Assembly (NCBI RefSeq): GCF_948948975.1
Contig: NZ_CARBVX010000022.1
Span: forward strand, 1-30,457
Origin: an uncultured Lactobacillus sp.
Lineage (GTDB): Bacteria; Bacillota; Bacilli; Lactobacillales; Lactobacillaceae
Length of the DNA: 30,457 nucleotides
Direction of reading: 5' to 3'
Shown: piece by piece, positions 25,113 through 30,457 of the stretch
Position numbering within the stretch: the stretch's first letter is position 1
Layout: each line of letters starts with the position of its first letter
Notes under the pieces: model-generated
The model's database searches: none
What the model was told of the DNA's origin: nothing
Seen by the model: the letters and a program-made list of their open reading frames with translations, nothing else
Program-made: the position numbers and the translations under genes

Positions 25113-25128
25113 AAGAAAGTGCTTATTT
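25091..25128 (-). terminator. Terminator of the amino-acid ABC transporter operon
   Basis: Stem AAGCACT-TTC / GAG-AGTGCTT with a loop of about 11 nt and a T-rich tail TTCTTT on the minus strand. Confidence 0.75.
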
Positions 25129-25144
25129 TGAAAAATATTAATAT

Positions 25145-25876
25145 TTAAAGTACTTTAGAAAGAAAGTCTTTTGCACGTGGACTTTGCGGACTTTCAAAAA
25201 TTTGTTCCGGACTTCCTTGCTCCTGCAAATATCCATCTGCCATAAACCACACTTCATCAGAAACTTCACGGGCAAATCCCATTTCATGAGTAACAATAAC
25301 CATTGTCATACCTGAATCTGCCAAGTCTTGCATTGTCTTTAAAACTTCGCCAACCATTTCTGGATCTAACGCACTTGTTGGTTCATCAAATAGCATTACT
25401 TCTGGATCCATTGCTAAAGCTCTAGCAATCGCAACACGTTGCTGCTGACCACCAGACAAACTAGAAGGATATTGCTTAGCCCGATCTTTCAAACCAACTT
25501 TATCAAGCAATTCTAAAGCCTGCTTTTCAGCTTCTTCTTCACTTACACCTTTAACTTTCATAGGAGCCAATTTAACATTTTCAACTACATTCATATTTGG
25601 AAAAAGATTAAAGCTTTGGAAAACCATTCCCATTTTTTCCCTTAAAATATCTAATTCTTTTTCACTAATATGTGTTAAATCTTGCCCATCAAAAATTATT
25701 TTGCCGCTTGTTGGTGTCTCAAGTACATTAAGACAGCGTAAAAATGTACTCTTACCTGAACCTGATGGACCAATGATACTAATAACTTTTCCCTTCTCAA
25801 CATTTGCCGAAATATCTTTGAGGACTTCTTTTTTTCCAAAGCTCTTCTTTAAATGTTCCACCTTAATCATTGTCAT
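25145..25876 (-). CDS. glnQ: Polar amino acid ABC transporter ATP-binding protein (GlnQ-type)
   Basis: 243 aa ATPase. Walker [11 protein letters not shown]-loop [20 protein letters not shown] (the FNLFPH/N pattern typical of polar amino-acid importers), signature [15 protein letters not shown], Walker [17 protein letters not shown] and H-loop VTHEMGFA are all intact. The start ATG at 25876 overlaps the 3' end of the binding-protein/permease gene by 14 nt, with GAGGATG upstream inside that gene. It powers import of glutamine, glutamate or a related amino acid; the substrate is decided by its partner. Confidence 0.94.
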   Translation of the reverse strand: MTMIKVEHLKKSFGKKEVLKDISANVEKGKVISIIGPSGSGKSTFLRCLNVLETPTSGKIIFDGQDLTHISEKELDILREKMGMVFQSFNLFPNMNVVENVKLAPMKVKGVSEEEAEKQALELLDKVGLKDRAKQYPSSLSGGQQQRVAIARALAMDPEVMLFDEPTSALDPEMVGEVLKTMQDLADSGMTMVIVTHEMGFAREVSDEVWFMADGYLQEQGSPEQIFESPQSPRAKDFLSKVL

Positions 25877-27356
25877 TACGCTTCATCCTCTTTTCAAAGT
25901 GATTCAATAATCTCGTTAATGAGAAAGTCATAATAAAGTAAATAATCATGGCAATAAATAATGGTAGAACACCCTTATAAGTAGAAGTTTGAACTAATTG
26001 TGTTTGATACATTAATTCTGCAACTCCGATTACTGAGACCAACGAACTATCCTTTAATAAAGTAATAAATTCGTTGCCTAAAGCTGGCCAAATATTCTTA
26101 ATTGCCTGCGGAATAATGACATATCTAAAAGCTTTTTGACGGCTTAAACCAAGTGAGCGAGCTGCTTCCATTTGGCCTTTTGGTAAAGAATCAATTCCTG
26201 ACCTAATATCTTCAGCCACATAGGCCCCTGAATTGAGTCCAATCGCAATAATACCTGCAACCAAAGCGGAAAGATTAGAAATCAAATATCCAATTCCAAA
26301 GTAAACAAATAAAATTTGTACCATTTGTGGCGTACCACGGATAAATTCAATGTAGCAAACAGCAAGCCAGTGTAAAATTGGATTCTTTGATAAACGCATC
26401 AAAGCTAAAATGATACCTAAAACAATACCAATAATTACTGAGAAAATAGTAATTACGATTGTGTACCAAATACCCTTAAAGAAATACGGAATGTACTTGG
26501 CAAAAGTATTGCTTTTCTTTTCTGTTTTCATATATTTAGCAGCTGCTGGTAAATATTCTTTATTAATCAAGTCTTTCTTCTGAACTTGGTCAATTGTCTT
26601 ATTTACTTGAGCTACTAAATCATCTTGTCCTTTAGCAATTGCAACTGCATTTCCCGCTTGAGTTTCTTTTAAGTTTGAACGAACTGCAGCGAGGCTACTA
26701 TTATTTTCTGCATATGCTTTAGCAATTAGTTCTTCTACTACTACTGCAGACACCTTGCCTGATTGCAGAGCTAAAACCAAGTTGTTAATTTTCCCAAGAC
26801 CCTTTAATTTAGAACCTTTCATTTGAGACTTAACTAAATTATATTGATTGCTTCCCGTTTGTGCTCCAACCGTTTGACCTTTAAGGCTCTGAATACTAGT
26901 GTACTTGTCTTTATCTTTTTTATTTACTAAAAAATATTCACCACTTGGTTTATAGTAAATTTTTGAAAATGCTACACTTTGCTTTCTTTCAGGAGTAGGC
27001 GTCATGGCAGAAATAACCATATCTACCTTTCCTGTCTCAAGTGCAACTAATAAGGAGTCAAAAGACATGTTCTTAATTACTAACTTCACACCTAAGTCTT
27101 TGGCGATATCTTTGGCTAGTTCAATATCTACTCCAACATATTTAGTCTTACCATTTTCACTTGCGGTAAATTCTAGTGGCGGATAATCAGCAGATGTACC
27201 GACTACTAATTCTCCACTCTTTTTAATCTTCTTCAAGACACTACCTTCTGCTACCTGCTTTTCACTAGCCGCTTGAGCTGGCTTGATAAAAGTAGCACCT
27301 AGTGAGAAAAACATCAAAAGTGCAAAGAAAAAGCTCAAAAGCTTTGTTTTTTTCAT
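25863..27356 (-). CDS. glnP: Fused substrate-binding protein and permease of amino-acid ABC transporter (GlnP-type)
   Basis: 497 aa, two domains: a cleavable signal peptide (ends near AQA, residue ~30), one SBP_bac_3 receptor domain (about 40-265, with [13 protein letters not shown] and [17 protein letters not shown]), then a His/Glu/Gln/Arg-type permease (about 285-490, with the EAA loop [20 protein letters not shown]). Fusion of receptor and permease is typical of GlnPQ in Lactobacillales; this copy has a single receptor domain, whereas L. lactis GlnP has two. Start: ATG at 27356 has GAGGG ten bases upstream; an in-frame ATG at 27365 is too close to that site. Operon with glnQ. Confidence 0.93.
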   Translation of the reverse strand: MKKTKLLSFFFALLMFFSLGATFIKPAQAASEKQVAEGSVLKKIKKSGELVVGTSADYPPLEFTASENGKTKYVGVDIELAKDIAKDLGVKLVIKNMSFDSLLVALETGKVDMVISAMTPTPERKQSVAFSKIYYKPSGEYFLVNKKDKDKYTSIQSLKGQTVGAQTGSNQYNLVKSQMKGSKLKGLGKINNLVLALQSGKVSAVVVEELIAKAYAENNSSLAAVRSNLKETQAGNAVAIAKGQDDLVAQVNKTIDQVQKKDLINKEYLPAAAKYMKTEKKSNTFAKYIPYFFKGIWYTIVITIFSVIIGIVLGIILALMRLSKNPILHWLAVCYIEFIRGTPQMVQILFVYFGIGYLISNLSALVAGIIAIGLNSGAYVAEDIRSGIDSLPKGQMEAARSLGLSRQKAFRYVIIPQAIKNIWPALGNEFITLLKDSSLVSVIGVAELMYQTQLVQTSTYKGVLPLFIAMIIYFIMTFSLTRLLNHFEKRMKRNDND

Positions 27357-27413
27357 TACATTCATTCCCTCTACAATTACTATTAAAAAAACTGAAAATT
27401 TAAGCTTTTGTTA

Positions 27414-27443
27414 ATTATAGCGAATGAAATGGAATCTAGACAA
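27414..27443 (-). promoter_or_regulatory. Promoter of the glnPQ-type operon
   Basis: Minus-strand -35 TTGTCT, 18-nt spacer, -10 TATAAT, about 55 nt before the start codon. Confidence 0.55.
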
Positions 27444-27457
27444 GTTATTCAAGAAGA

Positions 27458-28306
27458 TTATTCACTCAAATAGGTTTTTATTGCTTGTAAATTTTTCTTA
27501 GCTTCCTTTACACCAATCTGGTATACGCGCCTCAATTCCTGAGGATCTTTCTCCATTGTGCCAATTTCTAAAGGATAAGGAGGACGAATTGCTAGTAACT
27601 TACCTTGAACTTCTTTTTTTCTAATGTAATGAAGCACATCATTATAATCATGTGCTCGAGTTTTTAATTTTTTTAAAACAGCGGGATATTTATGTAAGAC
27701 TAATTCTAAAGCTGGATATAGTTTACTTGCTTCTTTTCGATAAGAGAGGGGCTGCGTTAAAATAACAACGTTCTTGTCATAGCCAATTTTTTCAAAAAAT
27801 TTAATAGGAATTGAATCACTAATTCCTCCATCCCAATACTTGCGACTTCCAATTTCAACTGGTCTAGAAAAAACTGGGATGGAAGAAGAAGCACGAATCC
27901 ATTCCAAATCGGCTTCTTTACCGGACGTTAATTTATGATATACCGATTCACCATTATTAATATCAGTTGCTACACACCAAAAATCCATTGGGTTTTCTTG
28001 AAAAGCAACGGTATCAAAAACATCAAGTTTAACTGGTAATTCATGATAACAAAAGTCAGCGCCATATAAATCACCGGTCTTAAGCCACGACTGCCAACTT
28101 GATAAACGGGGATCACTAGCATATTTTACGTTATAGCGCAGAACTCTTCCTATTTGATTTGACTTATAATTGCAACCAAATGCTGCCCCAGCTGATACAC
28201 CAATTCCACCATCAAAATCAATGCCGGCTTTCATTAGGGTATCAATTACCCCAGCAGTAAACATGCAGCGCATTGCGCCACCTTCCATTACTAAACCTTT
28301 TTTCAT
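27458..28306 (-). CDS. Patatin-like phospholipase family protein
   Basis: 282 aa, soluble serine lipase/acylhydrolase fold. The oxyanion loop MEGGAMR (7-13), the nucleophile elbow GVSAGA with Ser38 and the catalytic Asp in DGG (D159) form the expected Ser-Asp dyad. No signal peptide or membrane segment, so it is cytoplasmic and may act on membrane lipids or lysophospholipids. Related to the RssA/YjjU group by size. GGAG lies before the ATG. A terminator separates it from the small genes upstream, and no clear terminator is seen before the promoter of the ABC operon that follows. Confidence 0.9.
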   Translation of the reverse strand: MKKGLVMEGGAMRCMFTAGVIDTLMKAGIDFDGGIGVSAGAAFGCNYKSNQIGRVLRYNVKYASDPRLSSWQSWLKTGDLYGADFCYHELPVKLDVFDTVAFQENPMDFWCVATDINNGESVYHKLTSGKEADLEWIRASSSIPVFSRPVEIGSRKYWDGGISDSIPIKFFEKIGYDKNVVILTQPLSYRKEASKLYPALELVLHKYPAVLKKLKTRAHDYNDVLHYIRKKEVQGKLLAIRPPYPLEIGTMEKDPQELRRVYQIGVKEAKKNLQAIKTYLSE

Positions 28307-28342
28307 ACTTTCTCCACCTCCGTATTTTTAATATTTTAGCAA

Positions 28343-28371
28343 GAAAAAACTGCTAGTTAAAACTAGCAGTT
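28343..28371 (-). terminator. Terminator of the small-gene cluster
   Basis: Perfect stem AACTGCTAGTT/AACTAGCAGTT with a minimal loop and T6 tail on the minus strand. It lies about 55 nt after the stop codon at 28427 and before the patatin gene. Confidence 0.88.
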
Positions 28372-28426
28372 AAAATTTATTTTGACTTGTCAAAAAACTT
28401 TTACTTAGTGATGTACAGATAGTTAG

Positions 28427-28711
28427 CTACTTTTTATTCTCTACAAGAAGCTCTTTTTGATATCTATATTCTTCAATAATTCCCTCTAAGAGAATTACTT
28501 CTAGGGTAAGCAATCCTAAAACTCCAGTTTCTGAGGTAGAAAAAATATTTGTACCAATTTTAATCCAGAGTCCTACACTTCCCATCAAAGCTAAATAAAC
28601 AACTGGTGAAAACCAAATAAACTTATGAAGCTTAACCGAAGTAAAAATATATGCTGCAATTGCAATTACTGCTAAGGTTGGCATTGCATAATAAAAAGCT
28701 TGCAATTTCAT
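28427..28711 (-). CDS. Small membrane protein, immunity-like (paralogue of 29587-29862)
   Basis: 94 aa with three hydrophobic segments, then a short charged C-tail. Not a family I can name with certainty. It shares layout and a motif with the protein encoded at 29587-29862: first TM, then SVKLHK (there SLKLHK), two more TMs and an acidic/basic end EEYRYQK (there DEYQIQIK). Small membrane proteins of this build accompany class II bacteriocin genes as immunity factors in gasseri-group lactobacilli; that role is inference. Start ATG at 28711 is used because it follows the upstream stop by two bases (TAGGAATG) and has GGAAAG nearby; a TTG at 28729 would overlap the upstream gene. Confidence 0.65.
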   Translation of the reverse strand: MKLQAFYYAMPTLAVIAIAAYIFTSVKLHKFIWFSPVVYLALMGSVGLWIKIGTNIFSTSETGVLGLLTLEVILLEGIIEEYRYQKELLVENKK

Positions 28712-28713
28712 TC

Positions 28714-29028
28714 CTACTTTCCAGGCCAAGTATTAGTAGTATTCCAACTGTTTAAGCCACCAAGCCAGCCTTGACTCATTGAAATTTCTTTAATTTTTTC
28801 AAGTAATGCTTCTTCATCTTTTTCTAAGTGAAGATGGTTTACTAAACAAATCGTATTCACATTTTGATAGGTTGTTCGTGCTTCGTTTACGGCATCTTGA
28901 ACATTATGCTTTGTCTTATCTAAGGCACCCTCTAACTGTTCTAGTAAGTATTCGTTACCTTTTCGATCATAATGAGTCTTAGCAAGTGAAATGAAATCAT
29001 TCAATACTTGTGCCAATTCATTTTCCAT
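28714..29028 (-). CDS. Small soluble helical protein, bacteriocin immunity-like
   Basis: 104 aa, no membrane segment, predicted as amphipathic helices: LAQVLNDFISLAK, NEYLLEQLEGAL, an AVNEARTTYQNV helix and EEALLEKIKEI, then an unusual Trp/Asn-rich tail (GWLGGLNSWNTTNTWPGK). Size and four-helix pattern resemble enterocin-A-type immunity proteins, whose C-terminal tail gives specificity; similarity is by pattern only. The ATG at 29028 has a GGAGG eight bases upstream; an in-frame TTG at 29043 would include that site. Coupled to the membrane protein gene that follows. Confidence 0.6.
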   Translation of the reverse strand: MENELAQVLNDFISLAKTHYDRKGNEYLLEQLEGALDKTKHNVQDAVNEARTTYQNVNTICLVNHLHLEKDEEALLEKIKEISMSQGWLGGLNSWNTTNTWPGK

Positions 29029-29151
29029 ATTTTTGTCCTCCAAAGGATTATATTTGTTTAAATATTATCATTTATTTATTAATTTTACTATCATTTTTTA
29101 ATAAGAATGCAAATTAGACCGATTTAGCACCTTTAATAACCAATTTGGTTT

Positions 29152-29382
29152 TCACTTCTTGCTCTTTAATCTTTGTTGAAGTTTATCTTTACCATAATAG
29201 TAAGTGATTGAAAAAACACTCATCCCAGCAATTAGAACTACAAGACTTGCTGTAATACTATCGCTATTAGTCAAAGATAAAAATAATTTATTAATCAAAT
29301 ATGCAAAGATTACACTAAGAATAATTACGATCCATTCTTCAGTATGAGTATCTTTCTTCTTGCTAGCTTCAATAAATTTCAT
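29152..29382 (-). CDS. Small two-pass membrane protein
   Basis: 76 aa: a charged N-terminus (KKKDTHTEE), two hydrophobic helices (about 18-36 and 43-63) and a basic end KLQQRLKSKK. Not recognised. The start overlaps the previous gene by 14 nt, with AAAGG five bases upstream of the ATG, so it is the third cistron of a coupled series. No structural bacteriocin features (double-glycine leader) are present. Role in immunity is guilt by association only. Confidence 0.6.
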   Translation of the reverse strand: MKFIEASKKKDTHTEEWIVIILSVIFAYLINKLFLSLTNSDSITASLVVLIAGMSVFSITYYYGKDKLQQRLKSKK

Positions 29383-29587
29383 CTGTACCTTTCCTTTTAT
29401 GCTCCTTCCGCATTTGCATTCTTTTTAATAATTTAAACATTAAGTAAGCAAAAATCGCTCCCCACAGAATATTTCCGAGAATTATCCAAAGAGTTAGTTG
29501 ACTACCAACCAATATATCTCCTAGAGTTTGAAGTAAACAAAAAGCAACTCCCGCGAAGATGCATCTAAACGTTAATGACTTTCCCAT
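29369..29587 (-). CDS. Small two-pass membrane protein with basic tail
   Basis: 72 aa: two hydrophobic helices (about 8-28 and 32-54) followed by a strongly basic tail (KLLKRMQMRKEHKRKG). Not recognised. The ATG overlaps the upstream stop as TAATG, with GAGGA nine bases upstream. It probably lies in the membrane with both ends inside, by the positive-inside rule. Translationally coupled to both neighbours. Confidence 0.6.
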   Translation of the reverse strand: MGKSLTFRCIFAGVAFCLLQTLGDILVGSQLTLWIILGNILWGAIFAYLMFKLLKRMQMRKEHKRKGTDEIY

Positions 29588-29862
29588 TAGTTCTGTTCCT
29601 CAGATTTATTCTTTATTTGGATTTGATACTCATCGTACAAATCTTTAAAAACAACGATGCTCATAAAAACACAAGCAATTGCTGAACTCCAAGAAAATGA
29701 GTTTAAATCTTTTAAGGCAAAAATAACCATGGTCACAATTCCAAGCACCAAGATATTTGAGGCGTCAGATGTTCTGACTATCTTGTGCAATTTTAGCGAA
29801 ATAGCAATATCACATAAAATAACTAATAACAGTAAAATAATTGGAATATATCCTATGACCAT
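29587..29862 (-). CDS. Small membrane protein, immunity-like (paralogue of 28427-28711)
   Basis: 91 aa with three hydrophobic segments. SLKLHK follows the first TM; the C-tail DLYDEYQIQIKNKSEEQN is hydrophilic. Pattern and motif position match the protein at 28427-28711, suggesting a duplication. Two in-frame ATGs are near: 29871 and 29862. The latter is chosen since AAAGGA is eight bases before it, whereas the former nearly touches that site. First cistron of a three-gene coupled unit. Confidence 0.6.
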   Translation of the reverse strand: MVIGYIPIILLLLVILCDIAISLKLHKIVRTSDASNILVLGIVTMVIFALKDLNSFSWSSAIACVFMSIVVFKDLYDEYQIQIKNKSEEQN

Positions 29863-29913
29863 TTTTCTCATCCTTTCCTTGTTTATAATTCTATCATTCA
29901 AAAACTCACTAAA

Positions 29914-29959
29914 GATAAAAAATACCAAATCAGTCTTTTTTATGACCGATTTGGTATTT
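29914..29959 (-). terminator. Terminator upstream of the three-gene membrane cluster
   Basis: A 16-bp stem with one mismatch (AAATACCAAATCAGTC / GACCGATTTGGTATTT), an 8-nt loop and a T6-containing tail on the minus strand. No intact gene ends directly before it. Confidence 0.8.
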
Positions 29960-29972
29960 ACTATTTATGCTG

Positions 29973-30052
29973 TCAATCTCTTGAGATTAGTCTTAATATA
30001 CTTTCTCTTTTTTCAGTTATTATCTTTACTAATTTTGCCTGGAAGATGACTA
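29973..30052 (-). pseudogene. Possible gene relic between two terminators
   Basis: A short start-less minus-strand frame, ending QAKLVKIITEKRESILRL-ISRD and TGA at 29973, lies between the terminators at 29914 and 30055. It may be the tail of a deleted gene whose terminator survived. The stretch 29863-30142 holds nothing else convincing. Confidence 0.25.
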
Positions 30053-30054
30053 AA

Positions 30055-30098
30055 AAAGAAAAAAGGTACTGATTTAGTTAAATTAACTAGCTCAGTAC
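30055..30098 (-). terminator. Terminator of the rightmost immunity-like gene
   Basis: Nested stem GTACTGA-TAGTTAA / TTAACTA-TCAGTAC with a T6CT6 tail on the minus strand, 45 nt after the stop codon at 30143. Confidence 0.88.
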
Positions 30099-30142
30099 TC
30101 ATCTTAATTTTGCTACCTATTTAAATTAATAAAAGTATTTTT

Positions 30143-30433
30143 CTAAAAATTAGTCAGTGCCAAAGTTTCTCCAGCACCAGCCCATTTATCAGGATCTTTA
30201 TCTAATAAAAGCTGCAACTTTGTCAAAGTCTCTGGTAGCTTAAATCCATGTGTTACAGCATACATATTAATATCTTGCTTTAGATTAAAAATTACTCTTT
30301 TCACGTTTGTTTTCTTATCTAATTTTTCAAGAGCTCCTTCTATTAGCTCCTGAGCTTTTAAATCAGTTACTACATCCGATTGATTCTTTGCTTTTATAAG
30401 TATTTCTTTAAGACTAGAGTCATTTATTTTCAT
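30143..30433 (-). CDS. Bacteriocin immunity-like protein (enterocin-A-immunity type)
   Basis: 96 aa soluble, helical, charged protein. The late segment INMYAVTHGFKLPETLTKLQLLL has the pattern seen near the C-terminus of enterocin-A-type immunity proteins (helix, xxY...gf.lP..l..L), which protect the producer, or a bystander, from pediocin-like or related bacteriocins at the membrane. Start ATG at 30433 is chosen for GAGG six bases upstream; an in-frame ATG at 30445 would overlap the site. The gene begins 24 nt from the window edge, so promoter and upstream neighbours are not seen. Confidence 0.7.
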   Translation of the reverse strand: MKINDSSLKEILIKAKNQSDVVTDLKAQELIEGALEKLDKKTNVKRVIFNLKQDINMYAVTHGFKLPETLTKLQLLLDKDPDKWAGAGETLALTNF

Positions 30434-30457
30434 AATTTTCCTCATCTCTTATAATTA

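Noticed and set aside
29657..30049. Plus-strand open frame of 130 codons
   Set aside because: It is antisense to the small membrane gene and runs through a terminator hairpin; no ribosome binding site and low-complexity composition.

Overview
The window looks like chromosome from a low-GC, host-associated Lactobacillus, most probably the gasseri/johnsonii group. This is inferred from the AT-rich code, a phosphoketolase in an otherwise homofermentative gene set, a glutamine-type ABC transporter whose binding protein is fused to its permease, a lone Lac/Cel-type PTS IIC, a two-pstB phosphate operon and a cluster of bacteriocin-immunity-like genes. Nearly all genes lie on the minus strand, so they read from high to low coordinates.

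Layout. 1-3.4 kb: tRNA-Arg(CCU), then the coupled series degenerate GH25 lysozyme-like protein -> DEAD-box helicase -> PTS EIIC. 3.5-4.9 kb: the only clearly intact plus-strand gene, an APC permease, with a strong terminator. 4.9-8.6 kb: hpt, a CNNM/CorC-type transporter, a small membrane protein and a nitroreductase. 8.6-11.1 kb: xfp phosphoketolase with a good promoter. 11.2-13.5 kb: a wreck made of a deoR-family regulator that lost its N-terminus, carries a homopolymer frameshift and is split by an internally deleted IS200/IS605 element (truncated tnpB, start-less tnpA with a damaged HUH motif), next to a 5'-truncated immunity-like ORF. 13.6-17.0 kb: nucleoside/ribose catabolism (nucleoside hydrolase + GntR regulator; rbsK + rpiA). 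17.1-19.2 kb: Dps and a YfcC-family permease with a cre-like site at its promoter. 19.4-24.4 kb: pstS-pstC-pstA-pstB-pstB-phoU. 24.5-27.4 kb: a GNAT acetyltransferase and a two-gene amino-acid ABC transporter. 27.5-30.4 kb: a patatin-like lipase and a run of very small genes, in which a soluble helical immunity-like protein followed by a small membrane protein appears twice.

How it fits together. Nucleoside hydrolase, ribokinase and ribose-5-phosphate isomerase give a route from nucleosides to ribulose-5-phosphate; with an epimerase encoded elsewhere this feeds the phosphoketolase, while hpt can salvage hypoxanthine/guanine. The pst operon supplies the phosphate that phosphoketolase consumes. 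The most unusual parts are the decayed TnpB locus, whose removal exactly restores the deoR frame, and the duplicated immunity-like modules at the right edge, which probably continue outside the window.
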